This document shows, one piece after another, positions 25,020 through 33,863 of a stretch of 64,000 nt of DNA. Location: positions 372,001 through 436,000 of the forward strand of contig NZ_RBCI01000004.1 of the NCBI RefSeq assembly GCF_003628535.1, in the 5' to 3' direction. The stretch comes from Flavisolibacter nicotianae. GTDB lineage: Bacteria > Bacteroidota > Bacteroidia > Chitinophagales > Chitinophagaceae. Both the position numbers and the translations under genes were made by a program. How positions within the stretch are numbered: the stretch's first letter is position 1; the number at the start of each line of letters is the position of its first letter. The notes beneath the pieces were generated by a model. It searched no databases and was not told the origin of the DNA. It worked only from the letters and a program-made list of their open reading frames with translations.

Positions 25020-26189
25020 TTGAAAAACTCATATCTATCTATTCTTTTACTGGCAGCCTTTTGCAGTTGCCATTCGCAAAAAGCCGATGTTCCGCAGCTA
25101 AAAGATGAACCGGCCCCGGTTGTAACCCAGGTCAAGCCTCTCCCCCCTTCCGAACTGAAAAAATACCACGACACTGTCGAGGACATCATGCAAAGAAACC
25201 TGTTACGGGGTTCCTTTAACGGTGCTATCCTGGTGGCCAAAAACGGCAACGTCGTGTACGAGCATTATGCCGGTGTGATGGACCCCCGCCTGAAAGGGAA
25301 AGACAGCCTGAGCGCAGAAACCTCCTTTCAGATTGCCTCCACAGGAAAAACGATGACATCAGCGGCTGTACTGAAGTTGTGGGAACAGGGAAAACTGAAC
25401 ATCAACGATGAAGTGACAAAATATTTCCCGGGCTTTCCTTATCCCGGCGTAACGATAAAAACCCTTCTCAACCACCGCAGCGGTCTGCCCAATTATTTGT
25501 ATTATTTCGAAAAAGCGAAATGGAACCGCCAGCAGCAGGTCACCAATACCGATGTATTAAACTCGCTGATCCAGTGGCAACCGCCAAAATCTGCAGCGGC
25601 AGACAAACGCTTTCAGTACTGCAATACCAACTATGTGTTGCTGGCCCTGATCGTGGAAAAAGTGAGCGGACAGGCGTTTCCCGATTTCATGAAGAAAACC
25701 TTTTTCGAGCCCCTGGGCATGAACCATTCCTTTGTCATTGGCCCGAACCAGCAGCCGGGACATATGGTTTCCTTCCAGGGCAACAATGCGCTTTGGGCCC
25801 TCGATTTTTCGGATGGTCCGTACGGTGACAAAAATATTTATTCCACACCCCGCGACCTCCTCACATGGGACAGGGCGCTAACGGATGGAAGAGTCCTGCA
25901 AAAAGCCACCTTGGATTCTGCCTACACACCTTATAGCAACGAAAAGCCGGGTGTTCACAATTATGGCCTGGGATGGCGCCTGTTGTTCTTCCCGGAACAA
26001 AGCAAGGAAGTCATTTATCACAACGGCCACTGGCATGGATTCCATTCGGCCTTCTCGCGACTTCCCAATGAAGATGCCACCATCATCATTTTAACCAACA
26101 AGCACAACAACCTCATTTATACCGTGGCCAAAAAAGTTTACGAAGTTTTTGGCCGGTACAACGGCAAGCCCGAAGACGGCGAAGAATAA
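25020..26189 (+). CDS. Serine hydrolase, beta-lactamase class C/PBP-like lipoprotein
   Basis: A 389-residue lipoprotein of the beta-lactamase/transpeptidase-like family. The start is TTG at 25020, since the lipoprotein signal (LLLAAFCSC, Cys at about 15-17) begins immediately after it and no ATG precedes it. Active site: Ser107 and Lys110 in STGK, the YxN motif at 200-202 (YCN), and HNGHWHG near 345 in place of KTG. The layout fits esterases and D-amino-acid peptidases as well as beta-lactamases, so substrate is open. It reads divergently from serA and is followed by a nested palindrome. Confidence 0.88.
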   Translation: MKNSYLSILLLAAFCSCHSQKADVPQLKDEPAPVVTQVKPLPPSELKKYHDTVEDIMQRNLLRGSFNGAILVAKNGNVVYEHYAGVMDPRLKGKDSLSAETSFQIASTGKTMTSAAVLKLWEQGKLNINDEVTKYFPGFPYPGVTIKTLLNHRSGLPNYLYYFEKAKWNRQQQVTNTDVLNSLIQWQPPKSAAADKRFQYCNTNYVLLALIVEKVSGQAFPDFMKKTFFEPLGMNHSFVIGPNQQPGHMVSFQGNNALWALDFSDGPYGDKNIYSTPRDLLTWDRALTDGRVLQKATLDSAYTPYSNEKPGVHNYGLGWRLLFFPEQSKEVIYHNGHWHGFHSAFSRLPNEDATIIILTNKHNNLIYTVAKKVYEVFGRYNGKPEDGEE

Positions 26190-26204
26190 GACGTCAAAAA
26201 ACAG

Positions 26205-26288
26205 TCGCCAATTGTCAATGGTAATTTCGTTTAGGCCCGACCGATCAACCGGTTGATGCAAAAAACGAAGGCCGTTCGCAATTGGCGA
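26205..26288. repeat. Nested palindrome between the serine hydrolase and nnr genes
   Basis: Three concentric inverted pairs share one centre: TCGCCAATTG (26205-26214) with CAATTGGCGA (26279-26288), TTCGTTT (26226-26232) with AAACGAA (26263-26269), and the 14-bp perfect palindrome ATCAACCGGTTGAT (26244-26257). The whole intergenic region folds into one long hairpin or cruciform. A role as terminator, REP-like repeat or recombination site cannot be told apart. Confidence 0.6.
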
Positions 26289-26331
26289 TTTTCATTTGCG
26301 TACACGTGCATTCCGCGTTGTATTTTTAAGC

Positions 26332-27840
26332 GTGCAAATTCTATCAGCAGAACAAATCAGGGCCTGGGACCAGTACACGATTCAGCACGAGCCGGTTGCC
26401 TCCATTGACCTGATGGAGCGGGCCGCCCGCAAATGCGTCGACTGGCTGAAAGACATGAGCTGGAAAGGACGGAACTTCCGTATTTTTTGCGGCAAAGGCA
26501 ACAATGGCGGCGACGGGCTGGCCATTGGACGCATGCTGCTGAGCGCAGGCTATACGGTTTCTTTCTACATATTGGAATTCGGAAAACTGGGCAGCGAAGA
26601 TTTTCAAACCAATCTTCAACGGCTGCACGACATACCCGCCACGGATTTACACTTCCTGCAATCTGCCTCGCACTTTCCTATCCTGCAAAAAGAAGACATT
26701 GTTGTAGACGCCCTTTTTGGCGCAGGGCTTAACAAGCCCCTCTCCGGACTAAGCGCCGATTTGGTTGGTTATCTCAACCATGTTCATGCAACCGTTGTTT
26801 CCATCGACCTGCCGAGCGGGCTTTTTATGGATCAAAGCTCTTTAGGGAACACAGTCATCCAAGCGGATTACACCCTCACGTTTCAGTGTTACAAAACCGG
26901 CTTGCTGTTGCAGGAAAATGCACCGTTTATCGGGGAGATCCAGGTGCTCGACATCGGCCTTCATCCAGACTACCTTCAACAAACACATAGCCAGACAGAG
27001 TTACTCGACGAAGTCATGATCCGGAAAATTTTCCGGCCCCGAAAACGCTTTGCGCATAAAGGTAGTTTTGGTCATGCCCTACTTGTTGGCGGCAGTTATG
27101 GAAAAATGGGTGCCCTGGTGCTGGCAACCAAAGCCTGCCTAGGCACCGGTGCCGGCCTGACCACTGCGTTTCTGCCAAAATGCGGATACGGCATCATGCA
27201 AACAGCGCTGCCTGAAGCCATGACGCTTATTGACGAAAGCGAGGATAAACTGACAACACTGCCCGATGACATTGACCGGTTTAGTGCCATCGGGATTGGG
27301 CCTGGTATGGGAACGGCGCCGGAGACGGCTTCTCTATTATCATTTGTCCTTCGTCGTTATTCCAAGCCTTTGGTTATTGATGCTGATGGCCTGAATTGTC
27401 TTTCGCAACACAAAGGTTGGCTTACCTCTATTCCGCACTCTTCTATCCTTACACCGCATCCAAAGGAATTTGATCGCCTGTTTGGCGATCATCCCAACGA
27501 TTTTGAGCGGATGGCGACAGCCCGTCAAAAAGCCACCGAATTAAATCTCATTGTTGTTTTAAAAGGACATCATACCCTGATCGCCTGTCCCGACGGGCAG
27601 GCATTTTTTAATTCTACCGGCAATGCCGGGATGGCCAAAGGCGGAAGCGGAGATGTTTTAACGGGAATTATTTCGTCCCTGCTTGCCCAGGGTTATTCGC
27701 CGATCGATGCGGCAAAACTGGGCGTTTACATTCATGGCTGGGCAGGCGATGTAGCGGCTAAGCGTTTTTCTAAAGAAGCGATGCTTCCCTCCCACCTTGT
27801 AGACGGCCTGTCCCATGTTTTTCTTCTGCTGCAGTCGTGA
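26332..27840 (+). CDS. nnr: Bifunctional NAD(P)H-hydrate repair enzyme (epimerase plus ADP/ATP-dependent dehydratase)
   Basis: Repairs damaged NAD(P)H: the N-terminal YjeF_N domain (1-215, epimerase; GNNGGDGLAIGRML and DALFGAGL) interconverts R- and S-hydrates. The C-terminal carbohydrate-kinase-like domain (about 225-500) dehydrates the S form at the expense of ADP or ATP (GSYGKMGA, GPGMGT, DADGLN, LTPHPKEF and NAGMAKGGSGDVLTG). The length of 502 residues is normal. The GTG at 26332 is chosen because family members begin about there (VQILSAEQIRAWD); a TTG 12 codons upstream is possible. It follows the nested palindrome and precedes dnaG convergently. Confidence 0.95.
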   Translation: MQILSAEQIRAWDQYTIQHEPVASIDLMERAARKCVDWLKDMSWKGRNFRIFCGKGNNGGDGLAIGRMLLSAGYTVSFYILEFGKLGSEDFQTNLQRLHDIPATDLHFLQSASHFPILQKEDIVVDALFGAGLNKPLSGLSADLVGYLNHVHATVVSIDLPSGLFMDQSSLGNTVIQADYTLTFQCYKTGLLLQENAPFIGEIQVLDIGLHPDYLQQTHSQTELLDEVMIRKIFRPRKRFAHKGSFGHALLVGGSYGKMGALVLATKACLGTGAGLTTAFLPKCGYGIMQTALPEAMTLIDESEDKLTTLPDDIDRFSAIGIGPGMGTAPETASLLSFVLRRYSKPLVIDADGLNCLSQHKGWLTSIPHSSILTPHPKEFDRLFGDHPNDFERMATARQKATELNLIVVLKGHHTLIACPDGQAFFNSTGNAGMAKGGSGDVLTGIISSLLAQGYSPIDAAKLGVYIHGWAGDVAAKRFSKEAMLPSHLVDGLSHVFLLLQS

Positions 27841-27907
27841 GGAATTGACCAGGAGACAAAACTGCAAAACAACCGGAATAAAAACTTCGCGGTACAAGCA
27901 AACAACC

Positions 27908-29932
27908 TTATTTGACAATTACGCTGCCGAGCCGCCCGGTTAATTCCATTTCCATTTGCTTCAGGTGATGATGGGTAAGAAAAAGAGTCATTTGTTCCTG
28001 GGGTGGCGCTTTTTCCATATCCGCCTGGTTTTGCGTAAGCAGCTTTTTGATCTTTTTGAGCTTGAGGTAGGTAATAGCCGACAGCACTTCCTCATGGCTG
28101 CGGTCTTCTTCTATCTTTAAAAAATGCTCCAACGCCTGTGAATTGTTTTTGTCGACCGTGTGCATAAAGGACTTAAAATCCTGGCGAAACAAACGGTCCT
28201 GGTAACCGGCCGACTGGTTTTTGTCGCTTTTCCAGTGGTGACTTTGCTGGTGGCGAAATTCAAAAAGGGATACAGCGAATGTACTCAGTTTGCTATCCGG
28301 GTGATAGATAAAATAATTTTTGTCTATGGGTTCGCCCTGGTCAATGTGGTTCTTGTAATCGTGTAAGATCCGGAGAACCGTGTCGTTTTCAAACAGGTCA
28401 TCTTCCGGTAACTCCGAAAAAATATAGGTTGCTGTTGGCAAGCCATCTTCCCAGGGCTTGTTGCCGAGTTCCAGCAAAACCCTTGCAATTTCCCGCTCCT
28501 GCAATTCGTCTTTAAAAAGAAGATTGAAGGTATTGTCGTCGTACTCGTTAACAGCGGCTTTTTGCGCATTTTCTTCGTAAAACTGTGCTTCATCAAAAGG
28601 CAGCTTTTTATCGGAAGAAAGACGGTTGCGGATAAATTTATTGACAAGCGCCGTAAAGCCGGCTTCGTCGATATGCAAGGATTGCGAACACTGCCGGATG
28701 TAATCCTGCTGCCGGGTGAAGTCTTCCGTTTTGTCAACTTTCGAAATCGTTTCGGCCACCTGGTTGACGACCTGCGATTTTTTTGCCGCATCATTCCCGG
28801 CGTCCTTCAACAAGACATCAAGCTGGAAAAGGATAAAGTCTCTTTTGTTTTCCTGGACGAACTGGTGAAAACGGGCTGCACCCACTTTCCGAACATAGCT
28901 ATCCGGGTCTTCACCATCCGGGATCAACACCAGTTTAACGACGAGGCTTTCTTCAAGTGCCATATCCAGGCCCCGTAGCGCAGCCTTGACACCAGCCGAG
29001 TCGCCGTCGTAAATGATGGTTAGGTTGGTCGTAAATTTCTTGATCAGCCGAAGCTGGTCCTGCGTGAGCGAGGTACCGCCGCTGGCCACCACGTTTTCAA
29101 TCCCTGCCTGGTGAAGCGATAGTACATCGGTATACCCTTCCACCAGGTAGCATTCGTTGGCTTTGTCGATGGCCTGCCGTGCGAAGTAGGTCCCATAAAG
29201 TATCTTGCTCTTTACGTACAATTCGTTCTCCGGCGTGTTGATATACTTTGGCGCCTTGTCGTTTTTTTTGATCAGGCGGGCACCAAAACCGATCACCTTG
29301 CCGCTGTTGTTGTGAACAGGGAAAATGATCCTGTCGCGGTAATTATCCTGGAGTTGCCCATTCCGCTCCACCACGAGGCCGGCCTTTTGCAACAACTCCT
29401 TGTTGTATTGATTGGTGAGGGCCTCACTTGTCAGCGCATCCCGCGACTCGGGCGCATAGCCCAAACCAAATTTTTGGATGATGTCTTTGGTAAAACCTCG
29501 CTCATCGAGATAGCTTAACCCGTTTGCTTTTCCCTGCGGTGTTTCGAGCAACTGCCTGGCATAGAACTTTTGTGCAAATGCGTTGATGATGTGCAGGCTT
29601 TCAGCCGTTTGCTGGTGGAGCTTTTGCTCCGGGGAAGTTTCGGTCTCCTCGACTTCGACATTATAGCGGTTGGCCAGCCAGCGCAAGGCTTCTACATAGG
29701 TCAGCTTCTCGTGCTCCATCAGGAAGGAAACTGTATTGCCGCTTTTGCCGCACCCAAAACATTTGAAAATCTCCTTCGAAGGCGATACGGTAAACGACGG
29801 TGTCCGCTCGTTGTGAAACGGGCAGTTGCCCAGGTAATTGGCACCGCGCTTTTTCAGCTTCACGAAGGAGCCGACGACCTCAACGATGTCAAGCCGCGAG
29901 AGAATTTGTTGTATGGTGTTTTGCGTGATCAC
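27908..29932 (-). CDS. dnaG: DNA primase
   Basis: Synthesises RNA primers for replication. The 674-residue product has the CHC2 zinc finger (Cys37, His40, Cys58, Cys61), the RNA polymerase core from about 120 with the TOPRIM elements VEGYTDVLSLHQ and TIIYDGDSAGVKAALRG, and a C-terminal helicase-interacting part that is Bacteroidota-like and poorly conserved. The start codon at 29932 gives the usual N-terminus (MITQNTIQQILSRLDIVEVV). It is a single gene, not in the rpsU-dnaG-rpoD arrangement of proteobacteria. Confidence 0.96.
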   Translation of the reverse strand: MITQNTIQQILSRLDIVEVVGSFVKLKKRGANYLGNCPFHNERTPSFTVSPSKEIFKCFGCGKSGNTVSFLMEHEKLTYVEALRWLANRYNVEVEETETSPEQKLHQQTAESLHIINAFAQKFYARQLLETPQGKANGLSYLDERGFTKDIIQKFGLGYAPESRDALTSEALTNQYNKELLQKAGLVVERNGQLQDNYRDRIIFPVHNNSGKVIGFGARLIKKNDKAPKYINTPENELYVKSKILYGTYFARQAIDKANECYLVEGYTDVLSLHQAGIENVVASGGTSLTQDQLRLIKKFTTNLTIIYDGDSAGVKAALRGLDMALEESLVVKLVLIPDGEDPDSYVRKVGAARFHQFVQENKRDFILFQLDVLLKDAGNDAAKKSQVVNQVAETISKVDKTEDFTRQQDYIRQCSQSLHIDEAGFTALVNKFIRNRLSSDKKLPFDEAQFYEENAQKAAVNEYDDNTFNLLFKDELQEREIARVLLELGNKPWEDGLPTATYIFSELPEDDLFENDTVLRILHDYKNHIDQGEPIDKNYFIYHPDSKLSTFAVSLFEFRHQQSHHWKSDKNQSAGYQDRLFRQDFKSFMHTVDKNNSQALEHFLKIEEDRSHEEVLSAITYLKLKKIKKLLTQNQADMEKAPPQEQMTLFLTHHHLKQMEMELTGRLGSVIVK

Positions 29933-30132
29933 AAGAGGTCAAATATAAACGAGCCGCACAAATGAACTGGATAAAATTGCTGAACGGCATCGGTTTGTTT
30001 TACGAGGAAACAAATGAAAATAATCAGCTTGCTTGGTGATAATTTAAAGAAAAGACCTGACAAAAAATAGATTTTTTTCCCTGAAAAGAGGTTTAAATTT
30101 AACCTACCATCTACACCTGGAGGAACACGAAA

Positions 30133-30252
30133 ATGAAAACGAACAATTTCGATTTTTTAACCTTTAAATTTTCACCTCATGGTTCAGACAGACATCTCGC
30201 AGTTGGCCGCAGAGTGCGCAGACTGGCGGCAAATCCTTCGCAATTATCGTGA
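30133..30252 (+). CDS. Possible 39-residue leader ORF with a strong Shine-Dalgarno
   Basis: ATG at 30133 is preceded, after 9 bases, by GGAGG (30119-30123), a good ribosome-binding site in a phylum that seldom uses one. The frame runs to a TGA at 30250-30252 and overlaps the start of the next gene (30179) in another frame. The product is MKTNNFDFLTFKF then basic residues; no function is apparent. Either a leader peptide coupling translation to the downstream gene, or chance. Confidence 0.3.
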   Translation: MKTNNFDFLTFKFSPHGSDRHLAVGRRVRRLAANPSQLS

Positions 30253-30544
30253 CGAGTTCCATAGTTGCGAAAAAGCCCTGACAGAAACGTGCAAACAGTC
30301 TCTTACGAAAGACCACCTCACGCAGGTCGAACACTTTCAAAACCAGTTCGACATTCAGCTCCGAAACATTCACGACCTCAAACAAACCATCAAAACACAC
30401 GAACGAAAAGCGCAGCAGGAAAGTGCCGGTGATGACGTCTTTTCCGAGCACGAACACCTGCTCAACGAGTTCCTGGGCCTGGAAGGCACTTTACAGGAAC
30501 TCCGGGACGAGTTCAGGAATTTTATAAACAATACGACCTGCTGA
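30179..30544 (+). CDS. Hypothetical coiled-coil protein
   Basis: A 121-residue, soluble, almost entirely helical protein with heptad-like repeats (EHFQNQFDIQLRNIHDLKQTIKTHERK and HLLNEFLGLEGTLQELRDEFRNFI), and two cysteine residues near 30-40 plus one at the last residue. No signal or membrane segment. It has its own terminator that overlaps the stop codon. Immediately upstream of the EF-G2-like gene but transcriptionally separated from it by that terminator. I do not recognise it. Confidence 0.7.
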   Translation: MVQTDISQLAAECADWRQILRNYRDEFHSCEKALTETCKQSLTKDHLTQVEHFQNQFDIQLRNIHDLKQTIKTHERKAQQESAGDDVFSEHEHLLNEFLGLEGTLQELRDEFRNFINNTTC

Positions 30545-30568
30545 TAAGACCTTCTTATCAGCTTTTTT
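30540..30568 (+). terminator. Intrinsic terminator overlapping the coiled-coil gene's stop codon
   Basis: 10-bp perfect stem GCTGATAAGA-CCT-TCTTATCAGC (30540-30562) followed by TTTTTT. The TGA stop codon lies in the 5' arm. Confidence 0.88.
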
Positions 30569-30630
30569 GTTTTTACGCATGCGGCACCGTATGCCGATTA
30601 CTCCATTGCCTCACTTAAAACACAAATCAA

Positions 30631-32769
30631 ATGGCAGCCGAATTTGATACCTCACACGTCAAAAATGTTGTTTTGCTGGGCCACGCCGGGTCCGGCAAAA
30701 CAACCCTGGCGGAATGCATGCTTTACGAAGCAGGCCTCATCAACCGCCGCGGCACTGTTGAAGAAAACAGCACGGTTGGCGATTACCACCCACTGGAACA
30801 GGAACGCGGCAACTCGATTTTTTCAAAACTGATGCACACCAAATGGCGCGGTTACAAAATCAATATTCTCGATACACCGGGTTATGACGATTTTGTAGGC
30901 GAAGTTCTGTCGGCGCTGCGTGTTGCAGACACAGGCGTGATGTTGCTCAACGCCGCGATGGGTGTGGAAGTTGGCACCGATATCATCTGGGAATACACGG
31001 AAAAATTCAAGACACCGATGATCTTTGCAGTGAACAAGCTGGATGATGACAGTGCAGATTTTGATAAAACGGTCCAGCAGGCCAAAGACCATTTTGGCAG
31101 CAAAGTGACTGTTGTACAATACCCGCGACAACAGGGCGCCGGCTTTCACGAAATCATCGATGTGCTGCGCATGACGATGTATAAGTTTCACGACAGCGGT
31201 GGCAAACCCGAAAAACTGGCCATTCCCGACGACGAACGGGAAAAAGCCGACAATTTGCACAAGGAATTGGTGGAGGCAGTTGCCGCCAACGACGAAGCCC
31301 TGATGGAAAAATATTTCGACAAGGGAGAACTCGAAGAAGATGAACTGAAAGAAGGGCTCAAAAAAGCAATGATCCATCACGACATCTTCCCGCTCTTTTG
31401 CCTCAGTGCAACACGGAACATGGGCAGCGGACGGCTCATGGGTTTTATTGACAACGTTTGCCCGAGTGCCAACGAAATGCCCCCGCAAAAAACCCGTAAA
31501 GGTGAAGATTTGCCCTGTGACGCCGACGGCCCGGCGTGCATTTTTGTGTACAAAACAATCTCCGAACCGCATGTTGGCGACATGTCTTTTTTCAAGGTCT
31601 ACTCCGGAACAATTAAAACCGGGATGGAGCTTGTAAACGAAAGCAATGGTTCATTTGAAAAGATCAACCAGCTATTCCTGATGGAAGGCAACAAACGCCT
31701 TCCCGTTCAGGAACTGACAGCCGGTGACATTGGCGCGACTTTGAAATTGCGTAATACCCACGTCAATAACACCCTTCACGTCAAAGGAAAAAATTACGAA
31801 CTGCCGCCAATCGAATTCCCTTCGTCCAATGTGACGTACTGCATTGAACCGGTCAACAAGGGCGAAGAGGAAAAACTGGCCCAGGCTCTTCACCAGTTAC
31901 GGGAAGAAGACCCGACGCTGGTCGTTGAAGTATCAAAGGAATTAAAGCAGACACTCCTCCATTGCCAGGGTGATATGCACCTGGCGGTAGCGAAATGGAA
32001 AATTGAAAACCTGCACAAGGTGCCGGTGAAATTTGGCAAGCCAAGAATTGCCTATCGCGAAACAATCCGTAAAACGGCTGAAGCCAACTACCGGCACAAA
32101 AAACAATCAGGTGGCGCAGGCCAGTTTGGTGAAGTATACATGCGAATCGAGCCGTTTTATGAAGGCATGCCCGAACCCGTAGGCCTGAACGTACGCGGCA
32201 GGGATAGTTTTGACCTCGACTGGGGTGGAAAACTGGTTTTCTACAACTGCATTGTCGGGGGAGCCATCGATGTTCGTTTCCTTCCTTCCATTTTAAAAGG
32301 GGTAATGGAAAAGATGCACGAAGGGCCTTTGACCGGTTCTTATGTTCGCGACGTGAGAGTCTGCGTTTACGATGGGAAGATGCATCCGGTGGACAGCAAT
32401 GATATCTCCTTTAAAATAGCCGGTATCATGGCGTTCAAAGATGCGTTTCAAAAAGCCGACCCCCAGGTACTCGAACCAATTCATACGGTAGAAGTGCTTT
32501 GCCCGGAAGAGTTAACCGGTGCGGTGATGGGCGATCTTCAAAGCCGCAGGGGGATGGTCGAAGGCATCGATACCGAAGGTCACTTCCAAAAGGTAATTGC
32601 AAAAGTGCCTCTTGCCGAGATGCACGATTTCTGCTCCTCTCTTCGCTCTATTACCCAGGGGAGAGCAAAGTTTAAGATGTCTTTCGACAGCTATCAGCCC
32701 GTCAGCTATGAGTTGCAGCGGAAACTTGCAGAGGAATACAACAAATCCGCCGAAGAGGCAGTGGCCTAA
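30631..32769 (+). CDS. Elongation factor G paralogue (EF-G2 type)
   Basis: A 712-residue five-domain translational GTPase relative. Domain order is that of EF-G. Sequence motifs depart from housekeeping EF-G: G1 is GHAGSGKT (17-24); the switch-I motif RGITI is RGNSI (59-63), and G3 is DTPGYDDF (81-88) with Tyr85 in place of the catalytic His; G4 is NKLD. The Bacteroides thetaiotaomicron paralogue EF-G2 and mycobacterial EF-G2 of this type are reported to bind GTP with little or no GTPase activity. That this one behaves likewise is inference. The normal EF-G gene must lie elsewhere. A terminator follows. Confidence 0.9.
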   Translation: MAAEFDTSHVKNVVLLGHAGSGKTTLAECMLYEAGLINRRGTVEENSTVGDYHPLEQERGNSIFSKLMHTKWRGYKINILDTPGYDDFVGEVLSALRVADTGVMLLNAAMGVEVGTDIIWEYTEKFKTPMIFAVNKLDDDSADFDKTVQQAKDHFGSKVTVVQYPRQQGAGFHEIIDVLRMTMYKFHDSGGKPEKLAIPDDEREKADNLHKELVEAVAANDEALMEKYFDKGELEEDELKEGLKKAMIHHDIFPLFCLSATRNMGSGRLMGFIDNVCPSANEMPPQKTRKGEDLPCDADGPACIFVYKTISEPHVGDMSFFKVYSGTIKTGMELVNESNGSFEKINQLFLMEGNKRLPVQELTAGDIGATLKLRNTHVNNTLHVKGKNYELPPIEFPSSNVTYCIEPVNKGEEEKLAQALHQLREEDPTLVVEVSKELKQTLLHCQGDMHLAVAKWKIENLHKVPVKFGKPRIAYRETIRKTAEANYRHKKQSGGAGQFGEVYMRIEPFYEGMPEPVGLNVRGRDSFDLDWGGKLVFYNCIVGGAIDVRFLPSILKGVMEKMHEGPLTGSYVRDVRVCVYDGKMHPVDSNDISFKIAGIMAFKDAFQKADPQVLEPIHTVEVLCPEELTGAVMGDLQSRRGMVEGIDTEGHFQKVIAKVPLAEMHDFCSSLRSITQGRAKFKMSFDSYQPVSYELQRKLAEEYNKSAEEAVA

Positions 32770-32794
32770 GAGAGTGGGATTGCCCGATTAAGCG

Positions 32795-32820
32795 AAGCCT
32801 GGTGAGGGTTCATCAGGCTT
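32795..32820 (+). terminator. Candidate terminator after the EF-G2-like gene
   Basis: Stem AAGCCTG (32795-32801) with CAGGCTT (32814-32820), extended by TGA/TCA across a mismatch, followed by TTCTCTT. Confidence 0.65.
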
Positions 32821-32928
32821 TTCTCTTACTTGGCCTACAAAGTGTCGGTAAAACACATTTAGGATTATGTTTTTAAACTTTTTCAGTTTAATTTGTTCCG
32901 ATAAACAACACAAACCAATCTTCTACCT

Positions 32929-33180
32929 ATGCATGCCTATTTTCGAAATCATCAATTGTACCTTGCCGAGAGGTGCGAATGGCTGGATCGCCACGTGACG
33001 AAAACCAGTCAGCGTGCTCTTATGAAAATTGAAAGTTGGAAGCTTATTGCTCAATCAAACGACCAGGAGCAGCAATTGCGCCTGGTAGAAAAATTGCTGA
33101 AAGACAGTCTCCTCACTCCCATTCCGGCTCAAACCGTTTTGCACAAGGAAGGCTTTTTTCTTTCCAATCTCGACAACTAA
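32929..33180 (+). CDS. Small hypothetical protein
   Basis: An 83-residue soluble protein, rich in Leu, Glu, Lys and Arg and predicted helical (MHAYFRNHQLYLAERCEWLD; DQEQQLRLVEKLLKDSLL). No motif is recognised. It has its own downstream terminator (33205-33230), which supports a real gene, and an ATG with AT-rich upstream sequence as usual in this phylum. Confidence 0.6.
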   Translation: MHAYFRNHQLYLAERCEWLDRHVTKTSQRALMKIESWKLIAQSNDQEQQLRLVEKLLKDSLLTPIPAQTVLHKEGFFLSNLDN

Positions 33181-33204
33181 GAACATCGCATGTACCGAAA
33201 ATAA

Positions 33205-33234
33205 AAATGACCACCGCTTGGTGGTCATTTCTTT
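33205..33234. terminator. Bidirectional terminator
   Basis: 11-bp perfect stem AAATGACCACC-GCTT-GGTGGTCATTT (33205-33230) with A and T tracts on either side, between two convergent small genes. Confidence 0.88.
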
Positions 33235-33247
33235 TATTACAGGGCGC

Positions 33248-33700
33248 TTATGCAGCAACCGCCTTTTTCGTTTTACGGGGAACTTTTACTTCCTCAACTG
33301 TTTCTTCAATCACCACTTCACACTTGTTGAAGCTAATGGCCTGCCAAACGTGGTCCAGTGAAACGGTTTCCAGGGTTTCATAACCCATGCCATACAACCG
33401 GCTCCAACTGCTATCACGGTTAAGATCCGTGCTGATCTTGGAAGTTGTTTTTGGATGAGCCACCCAGAGCCTTGTTTCTTCTTTCAGTGCCGGAACAATA
33501 TCTGCCAGGATGTTGTTCAACTGACTTTCACTAACAGCGAAAATGAGTGCGAAATCAAGCTTACGGGATTTTAAAAGTGGGGTCAGATTTTTAGCGAAAG
33601 AGAGCTTTGCAAATTGCTTTTCTATTGATGAGGGTAGTCCCTGGATTAAAATGTTTTTTTCGTTTTTTAGAGCGAGCTTGTCTAAAATTGTTTGAGACAT
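33248..33700 (-). CDS. Conserved hypothetical protein
   Basis: A 150-residue soluble protein. Alternating strands and helices (NILIQGLPSSIEKQF; LDFALIFAVSES; TRLWVAHPKTTSK) point to an alpha/beta fold, with a Lys/Val-rich tail (EEVKVPRKTKKAVAA) that is probably disordered. The layout recalls short proteins given DUF3052-like names, but I cannot confirm the family. The AHPKTTSK stretch and the Lys-rich tail are its most conserved-looking parts. It stands alone between two terminators. Confidence 0.7.
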   Translation of the reverse strand: MSQTILDKLALKNEKNILIQGLPSSIEKQFAKLSFAKNLTPLLKSRKLDFALIFAVSESQLNNILADIVPALKEETRLWVAHPKTTSKISTDLNRDSSWSRLYGMGYETLETVSLDHVWQAISFNKCEVVIEETVEEVKVPRKTKKAVAA

Positions 33701-33811
33701 ACGTAGATTTATTGGTTAACAAACAAGAAATAGAAAAGAAAAGAACTTTTTTCTGAAATGTTGTGCAAAGATAGTACATTCCACCCCCGCGTCCAAACAT
33801 AATTTAATGAA

Positions 33812-33844
33812 AAATCCCGCCGAACGTGGGTTTCAGCGGGATTT
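33812..33844 (-). terminator. Terminator of the M48 peptidase gene
   Basis: 9-bp stem AAATCCCGC (33812-33820) with GCGGGATTT (33836-33844). Read leftwards it ends in TTTTTCA after the stem. Confidence 0.75.
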
Positions 33845-33863
33845 CCTGTTCGTTTAACGTTTA

